A stretch of 64,000 nt of DNA from Methylosinus sp. Sm6 (GTDB lineage Bacteria; Pseudomonadota; Alphaproteobacteria; Rhizobiales; Beijerinckiaceae), in the NCBI RefSeq assembly GCF_019802345.1, contig NZ_JAINDZ010000001.1, positions 124,001-188,000 of the forward strand. The letters run 5' to 3'. Under the pieces are notes generated by a model. The model made no database searches. It was not told the DNA's origin and saw only the letters and a program-made list of their open reading frames with translations. Both the position numbers and the translations under genes were made by a program. Shown piece after piece: positions 45,912 to 54,221 of this stretch (positions within the stretch are counted from its first letter, which is position 1; every line of letters begins with the position of its first letter).

Positions 45912-47462
45912 CTAAGATTGCGTCGGGGCGAGCCTTCGCCAAGCGGCGGGCAGATGATTTATGATGTCGTCGGCGATGAGGCCGGGACCGAAGGCCTCGG
46001 CGGCCGCGGCGTGCATCCAGACGGCGCAGCTCGCGGCGGCGAAGGGCTCCATGCCCTGCGCCAGCATTCCGGCGACGATTCCCGTCAGAACGTCGCCCGA
46101 GCCGGCGGTGGCGAGCCAGGGCGAGGCCTCCGGCATGATCGAGGCGCGCCCGTCCGCTGCGGCGACGATCGTGTCCGGCCCTTTGAAAATGACGACAGCG
46201 CCGATCTCGCGCGCCGCTTCGCGCGTGCGCTCGAGCTTGGAGATCGGCGCGCCGGACATGGTCTTCTCCCAGCGCTGGCCGTGGAAGAGGCGCGCGAATT
46301 CGCCGCCGTGCGGCGTCAGCACCACCGGACCGGGCGCGCTCGCAATGGCGCGGCCGAGGCGCTCGGGCGCGAGTGCGAAGCTGGTCAGCGCATCGGCGTC
46401 GAGCACCGCCGCGCGGGGCTCGGGGGAGGGGGCGAGCGCGGCCTCGACCAGAGCGCAGCAATCCTCGCCGACGCCGAGCGCGGGGCCGAGCGCGACCACA
46501 TTCTTGCGCTTGTCCTCGAGCAGGCTGGCGAGCCCGGCCGGCCCGTCGGCGACTCGCAGCATCACCGAGGTGAGGGCGGGCGCATTGACGGCGAAGGCGT
46601 CCTGAGGCGTCGCCAAGGTGACGAGCCCGGCGCCGGCCCTGAGCGCCGCCGTCGCCGCGAGCCGCGCCGCGCCGGTGTGCGAGGCGCCGCCGGAAACCAC
46701 GACCGCATGGCCGCGCGCATATTTGTGCCCCTCGACGCGTGGCGGGCGCAGCGCCGGCGCCCAGGCGTCCGGCTCGTTGACGAAGGTCTGCGGCGCGATC
46801 CGCTCCAGCACGGAGGCGCGAATGCCGATATGGGCGCAGGAGATGGTTCCGCAGCGCAGCCGGCCCGGCAGCAGCAGATGGCCGCATTTGAGGCGGAAGA
46901 AGGTGACGGTCGAATCGGCCTGCACGGCGACGCCGCGAATGGCGCCGCTGGTGCCGTCGACGCCCGACGGAATATCGACGGCGATGATCTTCTGCTTGGT
47001 CTCCGCCCGCCAGGCGTTGAGCCGCTCGATCAGCGCCGCGGCCGGCCCGTCGATGTCGCGCGCGAGGCCGGCGCCGAACAGGGCGTCGATGACGAGATCG
47101 ACGCCGGTGAAATCGCAGCTCGCGGCGTCCTCGACGCGGCCGTCCCATGTCGCCGCCGCCTCGCGCGCGTCGCCGCGCAGCGCCTCGGGCGGGACGAGGG
47201 CGGCGACCCGCACCTTGAAGCGCTGGCTGCGCAGCATGCGCGCGGCGACATAGCCGTCGCCGCCATTATTGCCCGGCCCGCACAGCACCAGCACCCGGCG
47301 CCCGGCGGTCTTCACCAGAAAGGCGGTGGCGGCGGCGGCGATGGCCGCGGCGGCCTTCTCCATCAGCGCCATGCCGGCCACGCCGCTCTCCATGGTGAGG
47401 CGGTCCGCCCGCGCCATTTGCGCGGTGGTGAGAAGCTCGGGCGGGTAGGGGCCATGCGGCAT
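45912..47462 (-). CDS. nnr: Bifunctional NAD(P)HX epimerase/dehydratase
   Basis: A 516-residue metabolite-repair enzyme that restores hydrated NADH and NADPH. The N-terminal YjeF-like epimerase (about 1-220) has GPGNNGGDG at 62-70 and AVDIPSGVDGTSG. The C-terminal ADP-dependent dehydratase (about 235-505) has TPHGGEFARLF and ATAGSGDVLTGIVAGMLAQG. Length and order match the fused bacterial form. The start ATG at 47462 is set by the conserved PPELLTTAQMARAD; the frame is open further upstream without similarity. Confidence 0.94.
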   Translation of the reverse strand: MPHGPYPPELLTTAQMARADRLTMESGVAGMALMEKAAAAIAAAATAFLVKTAGRRVLVLCGPGNNGGDGYVAARMLRSQRFKVRVAALVPPEALRGDAREAAATWDGRVEDAASCDFTGVDLVIDALFGAGLARDIDGPAAALIERLNAWRAETKQKIIAVDIPSGVDGTSGAIRGVAVQADSTVTFFRLKCGHLLLPGRLRCGTISCAHIGIRASVLERIAPQTFVNEPDAWAPALRPPRVEGHKYARGHAVVVSGGASHTGAARLAATAALRAGAGLVTLATPQDAFAVNAPALTSVMLRVADGPAGLASLLEDKRKNVVALGPALGVGEDCCALVEAALAPSPEPRAAVLDADALTSFALAPERLGRAIASAPGPVVLTPHGGEFARLFHGQRWEKTMSGAPISKLERTREAAREIGAVVIFKGPDTIVAAADGRASIMPEASPWLATAGSGDVLTGIVAGMLAQGMEPFAAASCAVWMHAAAAEAFGPGLIADDIINHLPAAWRRLAPTQS

Positions 47463-47585
47463 GGCGGAATGGTGGCCGAAGGCGCCATTCTCCGCAACGG
47501 TCTTTCGCGCAAGCGGGCGAATTTGCCGCGCGGGGCGCGAATGTGGAATAAGTCTGCAGCACAAACGCCCAAACCAAGAACGCCC

Positions 47586-48113
47586 ATGCTCTCGGCCGTC
47601 ATCCTCGCCTTCGATGCATCCCGCGCCGCGGCCGGCGCCCGGGAAGGGGCGCAGCGCGAGGCGATCGCGCGCACGCTCGCCTCGCTGGTCGAGGCCTGCG
47701 TCGCCGGCCTGGTGGCCGATGCGGTGCTGGCGGGGCCGCCCGATTCGGGTCTCGGAGTCCTCGCCGAGGAGGCGGGCTGTGGGCTCGTGGAAGCGGTCGA
47801 CGCGCGCTCCGGCCTCGCCCGCGCTCTTGCGGGCGTGCGTTATCCGGACGTTCTCGTGCTGCGCGCCGGCCATGCGCCGGAGCGCGGCTTCGTCGACGAA
47901 TTGCGCGACGCCCATGAGTACGGCGAGCGCACGCGAGCTCATGTGCTGCGCGCGGCTCCGCATTCGCTGCTCACGCGCCTCGCCCCGCGCCTCTCCGAGC
48001 CCGTGGGCCTCATCGCGCCGCGCGCCGCCTTCGGCGCGGCCGGCGACCTCGCCGTGCTGGCGAAAAAGCTGCGCGCGGCGGAGCTGACGACGCGGGCGCG
48101 GCGGACGATCTGA
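47586..48113 (+). CDS. Hypothetical protein, possibly glycosyltransferase-A-like
   Basis: A 175-residue soluble protein. MLSAVILAFDA, ASLVEACVAGLVADAVLAGPP, and VLVLRAGHAPERGFVDEL recall small nucleotide-diphospho-sugar transferase-like proteins of alphaproteobacteria, ending with PVGLIAPRAAFGAAG. No DXD motif is clear. It is divergent from nnr with a 123-base gap. A weak assignment. Confidence 0.55.
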   Translation: MLSAVILAFDASRAAAGAREGAQREAIARTLASLVEACVAGLVADAVLAGPPDSGLGVLAEEAGCGLVEAVDARSGLARALAGVRYPDVLVLRAGHAPERGFVDELRDAHEYGERTRAHVLRAAPHSLLTRLAPRLSEPVGLIAPRAAFGAAGDLAVLAKKLRAAELTTRARRTI

Positions 48114-48132
48114 AGTCGGTTATTGACACATG

Positions 48133-48162
48133 GTTGTTTTTTGTTGAGTTGTTTTTTGTTGA
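48133..48162 (+). repeat. Perfect 15-bp tandem repeat
   Basis: GTTGTTTTTTGTTGA occurs twice, end to end (48133-48147 and 48148-48162), 43 bases before the AT-rich orphan gene. It could be an operator or a bent-DNA element. Confidence 0.8.
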
Positions 48163-48204
48163 TCAATTATAAATACTATCATAATCTGCAGAAGTGTCCG
48201 CATC

Positions 48205-48960
48205 ATGACATCACGGTGGTCGCATCGGGTCACAATTCGAGTCGGCGGAAAGGCGAGGTCGCTCATTTCGTTCAATTCTACGCGGGCAGGAGATCTCATA
48301 ATCTCGATCAAGGCTGCTGAACAAATGCGGGATCCGTTCTTACTCTTAGCTGAAGCTGGGCAAAGCAAGTTACACGGAAGGGGGATAGTGCAGCAAAGAT
48401 ATACGTTGCATAGATCCGATGGATCTAATACTGATAATGTTATTCAGCATACGCTTGAGTTAGATAGTGGTGAGGTTTTGCGTCCTCGTCAGATAACTAA
48501 ATCAGTAAAAAGTGGAAATTTTACTCACATCTTTTCCCGGCGGTATCCGAATCTGGTTTCGTCGCGATATGAAATAGGAAGGCCAGCCGCAAATCATATT
48601 GAACTAGGAGATTTCAATTCGTCCCGCTTCATGCTTGTTACCTCTCTATTTGCTGGGTTGAGCGATACACAGTTCGAAATAAAAGAGTGGCCTGATTGCA
48701 ACGTAATGAAGCAATCGATAGGCATATTCCAGCTGATTATAATATGGTCATATATTGCATTACCGTCTCATGAGTCGGGTTCGTTGATTCATTCTCTGTG
48801 GAGCACAAGCTTAACACCGGATAATTGTGCTGAATTGCATCAAATTATAGGAGGGCGTCTTTTGGATGAGTTTATCGTTATATTAAAGAAAATGATTCCG
48901 GAAACCTCATTGCCTGAATGCGCTCTGAGGAACGTTGGCATGTTTAAAAATGGCCTTTAA
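48205..48960 (+). CDS. AT-rich orphan gene of unknown function
   Basis: A 251-residue protein I do not recognise. Composition is far from the rest: for example, the 60 bases from 48421 are 37% GC and those from 48841 are 33% GC, in a chromosome well above 60%. There is no signal peptide or clear membrane segment except IFQLIIIWSYIAL at about 173-185. No good ribosome site precedes the ATG at 48205; a later ATG at 48325 is an alternative start. It is bracketed by a 15-bp tandem repeat and a REP-like element, suggesting recent acquisition. A single-gene defence or toxin-like cargo is possible, with no direct evidence. Confidence 0.65.
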   Translation: MTSRWSHRVTIRVGGKARSLISFNSTRAGDLIISIKAAEQMRDPFLLLAEAGQSKLHGRGIVQQRYTLHRSDGSNTDNVIQHTLELDSGEVLRPRQITKSVKSGNFTHIFSRRYPNLVSSRYEIGRPAANHIELGDFNSSRFMLVTSLFAGLSDTQFEIKEWPDCNVMKQSIGIFQLIIIWSYIALPSHESGSLIHSLWSTSLTPDNCAELHQIIGGRLLDEFIVILKKMIPETSLPECALRNVGMFKNGL

Positions 48961-49005
48961 GTAGATGAATTGGCTTATCGTCTTAAGTTTTCCGATCTGC
49001 AAGCA

Positions 49006-49158
49006 GCGCGTTCCTTCTCCCACTCGTGGGAGAAGGTGGCCCGACGAAGTCGGGTCGGATGAGGGTCCTCGGCTCATGACAATTTCGAATGGACCCTCAT
49101 CCGACCCTCGCTGACGCGAGGGCCACCTTCTCCCGCCAAGGCGGGAGAAGGGAAGCGC
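49006..49158. repeat. REP-like inverted pair (CTTCTCCC family), copy 3
   Basis: The ends are GCGCGTTCCTTCTCCC and GGGAGAAGGGAAGCGC. The inner arms GGTCGGATGAGGGTCC and GGACCCTCATCCGACC are nearly perfect complements. It lies between the AT-rich orphan and the convergent metallopeptidase. Confidence 0.75.
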
Positions 49159-49166
49159 CCGTCTTG

Positions 49167-50084
49167 TCAGCGTTGCGACGAGAAGGTGTTGCAGCTGTCG
49201 ATGCGGCCCGACTGCAGCCCCTTCTGCAGCCACTCCGCCCGCTGCGCCGAAGAGCCGTGTGTAAAGCTGTCGGGGACCGCATAGCCCTGCGCCGAGCGCT
49301 GCAGGCGGTCGTCGCCGATCGCCTGCGCGGTGCGGATCGCCTTCTCCACGTCGCCGGGCTCCAGGATCCGCCAGTTTTTATTGGCGTTGGCGGCCCAGAC
49401 GCCAGCGAGGCAATCGGCCATCAGCTCGGCGCGCACCGAGATGTTGTTGGCCTCGGCGCGGCTCGACGCCATCTGCTGGGCGCGCTGCACCTTGGGCAAG
49501 AGGCCGAGCTCGTTCTGGATGTGATGGCCCATCTCATGGGAGATCACATAGGCATAGGCGAAATCGCCGCCGCCGCCGAAGCGCCGGTCCATATCCTTGA
49601 AGAACGATGTGTCGAGATAAATCTTGCGGTCGACCGGACAGTAGAACGGTCCCATCGCCGATTGCGCGCGGCCGCAGGCGGAGCCGGTGACGCCGTTGAA
49701 CAGCACGAGGCGCGGCGGCGTGAAGCGCACGCCTTTTTGATCCGGCAGCACATGCGACCAGACGTCCTCGTTCTCGGCGAGCACGGCGGCGATGAACTGG
49801 CCCTGCCGATCCGCCGGCGCGCCGGTCGGCGCCTGGCGGGTGGGGCGGTCCTGGCGCTGCTGCGCGACCTGGCCGCCGCCCATCTTGTTGAGCATCTCGG
49901 CGCCGCCGATCAGCACCGCCGGATTGATGCCGAGCGCATAGGCGATGATGCCGAGCACCACCATCGTGCCGAGGCCGAGCCCGCCGCCGCCCATGCCGAA
50001 GCCGGAGCCTGAGCCGCCCTCGGCGTAATCGGAACCGCGGCGATCCTCGATATTCTCAGACCGGCGAAAATCTTCCCATCTCAT
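49167..50084 (-). CDS. Neutral zinc metallopeptidase, YpfJ family
   Basis: A 305-residue protein with one anchor helix at about 36-60 and a periplasmic protease domain. The zinc motif HEMGH is at 183-187, preceded by the family block CGRAQSAMGPFYCPVDRKIY. RAELMADCLAGVWA supplies the third ligand, and FTHGSSAQRAEWLQKG is typical of the C-terminus. The substrate is unknown. The start overlaps the upstream gene's stop (ATGA at 50081-50084), so it is translated with the phosphodiesterase. Confidence 0.92.
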   Translation of the reverse strand: MRWEDFRRSENIEDRRGSDYAEGGSGSGFGMGGGGLGLGTMVVLGIIAYALGINPAVLIGGAEMLNKMGGGQVAQQRQDRPTRQAPTGAPADRQGQFIAAVLAENEDVWSHVLPDQKGVRFTPPRLVLFNGVTGSACGRAQSAMGPFYCPVDRKIYLDTSFFKDMDRRFGGGGDFAYAYVISHEMGHHIQNELGLLPKVQRAQQMASSRAEANNISVRAELMADCLAGVWAANANKNWRILEPGDVEKAIRTAQAIGDDRLQRSAQGYAVPDSFTHGSSAQRAEWLQKGLQSGRIDSCNTFSSQR

Positions 50085-50986
50085 CGCTGCGGCGCTCCGC
50101 TCGCCTCCAGCGTCCGCGCGGACGCCGATTCCTGCTCCCAGAAGAAGGGCGCGGACTGCGCCAGCCGTCCGCCGAGCCGCACCGGCGCCATGCGCAGCGC
50201 CAGGCCGGCGGCGTCGAGCTCCACCGCGACGCCGCACAGCGTCGCCTCGCCCTGCGCGGGCTCGAGGCGGGCGCCCGGCGTCTTGCGGGTGAAGCGGCGC
50301 AGCGGCTCCTCCTTGTCCATGCCGATGACCGAATCATAATCGCCGGTCATGCCCGCGTCGGTCATATAGGCCGTGCCCTGCGGCAAAATCTGCCCGTCGG
50401 CGGTCGGCACATGGGTATGCGTGCCGACGACCAGCGAGGCGCGGCCGTCGACGAAATGGCCCATCGCCATTTTCTCGCTGGACGTCTCGGCATGTATGTC
50501 GACGATGAGGGCGTCGCAAGCCATGCCCAGCGGACAGGCGCCGACCTCGCGCTCGATCGCCGCGAACGGATCGTCCATCGCATCCATGAACACCCGGCCC
50601 ATGACATTGACGACCAGCACCTGCCGGCCATTGGCGGCGGTGTAGAGATTGGCGCCGCGTCCCGGCGTTCCGGGCGGATAGTTCACCGGGCGCAGCAGCC
50701 GCGGCTGGCGCTCGATGAACACCATCGCCTCGCGCTGGTCGAAGACATGGTTGCCGGTGGTGACGCAATCGGCTCCGGCCTCGAGAATCTCGTCGCAAAT
50801 GGCCTCGGTTATGCCGAATCCGCCGGCCGCGTTCTCGCCATTGACGACGATGAAATCGAGCGCCCAACGCCGCCGCAGCTCCGGCAGGCGCTCCATGATC
50901 GCCTTGCGCCCCGCCCGGCCGACCACGTCGCCGATGAAGAGGAGGCGCGTCGCGGCGGCGTCGGGCGCGGGGGCGGCATAGGTCAT
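50081..50986 (-). CDS. YmdB-type metallophosphoesterase (TIGR00282)
   Basis: A 301-residue calcineurin-like enzyme. Metal ligands are seen in FIGDVVG (Asp20), VNGENAAGG (Glu51, Asn52), TGNHVFD (Asn79, His80), DIHAETSSEK and GTHTHVPTAD. Bacillus YmdB is a 2',3'-cyclic phosphodiesterase acting on nucleotides and c-di-AMP-related signals and affects biofilm choice. The start at 50986 is by similarity; an ATG at 51013 is also possible. It is the first gene of a two-gene operon with the metallopeptidase. Confidence 0.9.
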   Translation of the reverse strand: MTYAAPAPDAAATRLLFIGDVVGRAGRKAIMERLPELRRRWALDFIVVNGENAAGGFGITEAICDEILEAGADCVTTGNHVFDQREAMVFIERQPRLLRPVNYPPGTPGRGANLYTAANGRQVLVVNVMGRVFMDAMDDPFAAIEREVGACPLGMACDALIVDIHAETSSEKMAMGHFVDGRASLVVGTHTHVPTADGQILPQGTAYMTDAGMTGDYDSVIGMDKEEPLRRFTRKTPGARLEPAQGEATLCGVAVELDAAGLALRMAPVRLGGRLAQSAPFFWEQESASARTLEASGAPQR

Positions 50987-51063
50987 GAGGGCTCGCTTTG
51001 TTTCCCCTGTCATATAGCGCCGGGGCGGCGGCGGCAATTTTGGAGGCGGGCCGCGCTTTTCGC

Positions 51064-51495
51064 TCACGCCGCCGCGGTTTTCGCGTCGAAGCCGGCGCAG
51101 GCGAGACGGACGGTTTTCGGAAGAAGATGCTCGCCGGCTTCGTAATAGCGCCACATGCGGGGGCTGACGCCGAGAGCCGCCGTGGCTTCGGCTTGCGTCA
51201 TCCGATGCCCCTCTCGCCAGGCCCGCAGCCATGCGCCGCCCTGCTCGCGCGCCAGCCGCCAGAGCGTGTCGGACGAAATTTCCATCTCGCCGGCCCAATG
51301 GGCGCTCCATCCCCATTCCCCGACCGAGACCTGCGCGAAAGCGGCGGCGTCATCGCGCAGCGGCGCGAAGATCGTGAAGCGCGCGATGTGCGCGCCGATA
51401 TCCACCGGGCTCTCGGCGCCGCCTTTCCACGTCACGATCAGCGTGCGGCCGGCGCCGGCGCGAAGAGAGCGGATGTTCGGGGCTTCGGCGTCCAT
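51064..51495 (-). CDS. DUF2442 protein with C-terminal helix-turn-helix
   Basis: A 143-residue protein. The N-terminal 70 residues are a DUF2442-like domain (GGAESPVDIGAHIARF, FAQVSVGEWGWSAHW). The C-terminal 45 residues form a short HTH (MTQAEATAALGVSPRMWRYYEAGEHLLP), so it probably binds DNA. It overlaps the end of the DUF4160 gene by 58 bases on the same strand. Such pairs behave like toxin-antitoxin or regulatory modules, though no activity is established for them. Confidence 0.78.
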   Translation of the reverse strand: MDAEAPNIRSLRAGAGRTLIVTWKGGAESPVDIGAHIARFTIFAPLRDDAAAFAQVSVGEWGWSAHWAGEMEISSDTLWRLAREQGGAWLRAWREGHRMTQAEATAALGVSPRMWRYYEAGEHLLPKTVRLACAGFDAKTAAA

Positions 51496-51725
51496 GCTCG
51501 ATCCTTCCGCGCGAGCCTGGCCCATGCGGACCAGAGCAGCCGCTTGTTCGCCGCCGCCCATGCCATCGCCTCGGCGGCTCTGCGTGCGTCGCCCGCCCTC
51601 ACCACCATGGTCTCGATCTCGACGATTGCCCGAACGCCACGGCCTTCGATGTGAAAATGGGGTAGGAGATGATCGTCGGCGTAGATCGCGATCGTGCAGT
51701 TGGCGAAGCGGCGGATCGTCGCCAT
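51438..51725 (-). CDS. DUF4160 small protein
   Basis: A 95-residue protein with the DUF4160 pattern: MATIRRFANCTIAIYADDHLLPHFHIEGRG, with Asp-Asp-His and the His-Phe-His cluster that may bind metal. DUF4160 genes usually precede DUF2442 genes, as here. The start at 51725 follows GGGAG. The C-terminal 30 residues, which overlap the next gene, are low-complexity and probably less constrained. A toxin role is speculative. Confidence 0.8.
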   Translation of the reverse strand: MATIRRFANCTIAIYADDHLLPHFHIEGRGVRAIVEIETMVVRAGDARRAAEAMAWAAANKRLLWSAWARLARKDRAWTPKPRTSALFAPAPAAR

Positions 51726-51749
51726 CGGAACTCCCACTGCATTAGAATA

Positions 51750-51762
51750 GGCAATAGTTGCC
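51750..51762 (-). promoter_or_regulatory. Palindrome upstream of the DUF4160/DUF2442 pair
   Basis: GGCAA-TAG-TTGCC, 24 bases before the DUF4160 start, inside an AT-richer patch. The DUF2442 partner carries an HTH, so this is a candidate autoregulatory operator. Confidence 0.5.
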
Positions 51763-51998
51763 GTTTCGCAAAGAACGTTCGCGCAGGGCCGGAATTTCTG
51801 CTCGTGACCCTGAGCAGCCTCCGGCCTCCTCGACCGCAACGACTGAAACGGTTGGATAGGCGACATTCAACCTCGTGTGTTAAATGCGTCGCAAACGGAC
51901 GCATTCCGCGCGATCGCGCGGAGCGGCTCTTAAAGGCTTGTTTCGCTTTTCGCCTTAAGTTCCAGACTTTCCAACTTTGAATCAGAGGGCGGCACACA

Positions 51999-52724
51999 AT
52001 GGTCTGGGGAATGTATCTGCCGCACAGCGGCGGTTCTTATGGGCCATACGGCGACAACGAGGGGCCGGTGGATCATTATGGCGATGGTTGGCATCATCGA
52101 CTACTTAAATACTCTCAAGAACAAATGTTAGAAGCTCAAAGAGAATTTTATAGCCGTTCTTACCCGTACTGCGTCGTCGAAAAATTTTTGTATGAATGCG
52201 GACACAAGCAGCCGAGCCCCGACGACGTCGTAGTAACTCCAATCGAACAGCATGAGCCGCCCAGGTTCCGTCAGACCCACAAAGGTTACAAGGAATTGGC
52301 TTCTATCATTACTATAGGAAATCGCATGTGGGCCGTAGATGAGGCAATCAAAAGGCTTATCTATCGCCTCGAGCCCGGCTTGCACCAGTTCTATCCTCTC
52401 GAAATCAGGATGCCTAGAGGCAGGGTTTATCCAGTTCAATATTACGTACTAGTTGTTGGTCGCTGGCTTGACAGCTTATCTCCGAATGACAGCGATAGGC
52501 GGTCCTTTGCGCACTATAACCCGGAGATCAATCATTTTTTTATTCATGGGTATCAGAAAAATGTCACCGGATTGGCGCTCCGACAGTCCGTGTTCAAGGG
52601 CGCGCATCTCTGGCGCGAACGCGGTCTCAAAGAATGGCTCATTTGTTTTTCCGATACCCTTGCGGCCGATCTCGCAAGGGCCGAACTCATGTTGCCAAAA
52701 TATTATCGAATGAGAAGCATTTGA
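51999..52724 (+). CDS. Imm11-like hypothetical protein (possible immunity protein)
   Basis: A 241-residue soluble protein of lower GC than its neighbours (the 60 bases from 52321 are 55%). The C-terminal half, YPLEIRMPRGRVYPVQYYVLVV... followed by HLWRERGLKEWLICFSDTLAADLARAEL, resembles the Imm11/DUF1629 family, in which a Trp and a Ser-Asp pair recur near the end. The N-terminus (GGSYGPYGDNEGPVDHYGDGW) is unusual, Gly- and aromatic-rich. No polymorphic toxin gene is adjacent, so it could be an orphan immunity gene. The assignment is tentative. Confidence 0.5.
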   Translation: MVWGMYLPHSGGSYGPYGDNEGPVDHYGDGWHHRLLKYSQEQMLEAQREFYSRSYPYCVVEKFLYECGHKQPSPDDVVVTPIEQHEPPRFRQTHKGYKELASIITIGNRMWAVDEAIKRLIYRLEPGLHQFYPLEIRMPRGRVYPVQYYVLVVGRWLDSLSPNDSDRRSFAHYNPEINHFFIHGYQKNVTGLALRQSVFKGAHLWRERGLKEWLICFSDTLAADLARAELMLPKYYRMRSI

Positions 52725-52765
52725 TGACCTTTATTCTACTTGTGTCAGCTTCAGCGGATCTCCTC

Positions 52766-52799
52766 GTCCGCTTCAAATGCTTTGCATTTTGAAGCGGAC
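52766..52799. terminator. Strong inverted repeat after the Imm11-like gene
   Basis: GTCCGCTTCAAATGC and GCATTTTGAAGCGGAC form a 15-bp stem with one bulged T around a 3-base loop, 42 bases beyond the stop codon. It lacks a T tract. It could terminate transcription or be a small mobile palindrome. Confidence 0.5.
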
Positions 52800-53018
52800 T
52801 ACGTCCGCAGCCGGTCGGAAACAGACCTAAACGCGAGCCGGCAGGAATGCCGGAGATTGGCGCTCTGCGGAATTCAAATCGACCCACGACCGCCGCGACT
52901 TGCGGCTTCATACGGAGGCCCGGCTGATATAAGATCGCGGTTCCGGCGTCCGGCCCACGCCGGACCTCGAAAAGGGAGGGCGAATCCGCTCCCTCGCCGC
53001 GAACCGGAGTTCCGCGCT

Positions 53019-54221
53019 TTGTTCCATATCGCCGAGATACGTGGGCGCGAGCCTTATGATCCGAGCAAAGCCCCGGACGGACCCTTCGTGGTGTTCGAGG
53101 ATGGCCGCGAGGGCGGGGCGCTGCTGTTCGACGCGCCGGAGGAGATCATCGCCGCGCATGAGCCGGACCAGGTCCCCGCGGCGTTCGCGCGCATGGAGGC
53201 GGCCTCGCGTCGCGGACTCTATCTCGCCGGCTATGCGGGCTATGAGCTCGGCTATGCGCTGGAGAAAAAATTCCTCGGCGGCCCGGTTCCCCGCGCGCGC
53301 ACGCCGCTCTTGCTGTTCGGCGCCTTCCGCACGCCGCGCCAATATGAATGGCGCAACGCCGCCTCGCTCGCGGCCGGCGATCCGACGATCGACGTCGCGC
53401 TGACGCCGGCCTGGAGCCTTTCCGAATATGAGGAACGCTTCGACGCCTGCCGCGACTTCATCTATGCGGGCGACGTCTATCAGATCAATCTGACCTTTCC
53501 GCTGTATGGCCGCTATGAGGGCGAGGCGACGGCGCTCTATCGCGCCTTGCGCAAGCGCCAGCCGGTCGCCTATGGCGGCGTCGTCGCGCTCGGCGCGGAG
53601 AGAATCGTCTCGCTGTCGCCGGAGGTGTTTTTCGACGTTTGCGACGGCGTCATTCGCGCGCGTCCGATGAAAGGGACGGCGCGGCGCGGCTATCTGCCGA
53701 ACGAGGACATGGCGCGCGCCGCGCTGCTGACGCAGGACGAGAAGTCGCGCGCCGAAAATCTGATGATCGTCGATCTCCTGCGCAATGATCTCTCGCGGCT
53801 CTCCGAGGTCGGCTCGGTGCGCGTCACCGATCTCTTCACCGTCGAGACCTATCCGACGCTGCATCAGATGACCTCCGGCATCGAAGCGAAGCTGCGCCCG
53901 GGCGTCACCCTCGCCGATCTCTTCGCCGGGCTGTTCCCGTGCGGCTCGGTGACCGGCGCGCCGAAGATCCGCGCGATGGAGATCATCCGCGATCTCGAAT
54001 GCGCGCCCCGCGGCGTCTATTGCGGCTCGCTCGGCCTCATCGCGCCGGACGGGGCGATCCGCTTCAATGTGGCGATCCGCACGCTCACGCTGTTTCCGGA
54101 CGGAGAGCTCGTCTGCAATGTCGGCTCTGCGGTCGTGGCCGATTCGCGGGCGCGCGAGGAATATGAGGAATGTCTGATCAAGGCGAAATTCCTGACGGGC
54201 GCGCTGACGAATTCGGCCTGA
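53019..54221 (+). CDS. pabB: Aminodeoxychorismate synthase component I
   Basis: A 400-residue chorismate-using enzyme that makes 4-amino-4-deoxychorismate for folate, with ammonia from PabA. YQINLTFPLYGRYEG, LSPEVFFDVCDGVIRARPMKGT, DLLRNDLSRLSEVGSVRV, FPCGSVTGAPKIRAMEII and REEYEECLIKAKFLTGAL are the chorismate-binding signatures. No ATG lies near the start of similarity; TTG at 53019, nine bases after CGGAG, is the best start. The frame is open further upstream but crosses the palindrome at 52766. It overlaps the pabC-like gene by 52 bases. Confidence 0.92.
   Translation: MFHIAEIRGREPYDPSKAPDGPFVVFEDGREGGALLFDAPEEIIAAHEPDQVPAAFARMEAASRRGLYLAGYAGYELGYALEKKFLGGPVPRARTPLLLFGAFRTPRQYEWRNAASLAAGDPTIDVALTPAWSLSEYEERFDACRDFIYAGDVYQINLTFPLYGRYEGEATALYRALRKRQPVAYGGVVALGAERIVSLSPEVFFDVCDGVIRARPMKGTARRGYLPNEDMARAALLTQDEKSRAENLMIVDLLRNDLSRLSEVGSVRVTDLFTVETYPTLHQMTSGIEAKLRPGVTLADLFAGLFPCGSVTGAPKIRAMEIIRDLECAPRGVYCGSLGLIAPDGAIRFNVAIRTLTLFPDGELVCNVGSAVVADSRAREEYEECLIKAKFLTGALTNSA

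Noticed and set aside
45762-47585. Plus-strand frame continuous with the 175-residue gene
   Set aside because: It runs antisense through nnr; the real start is the ATG at 47586.
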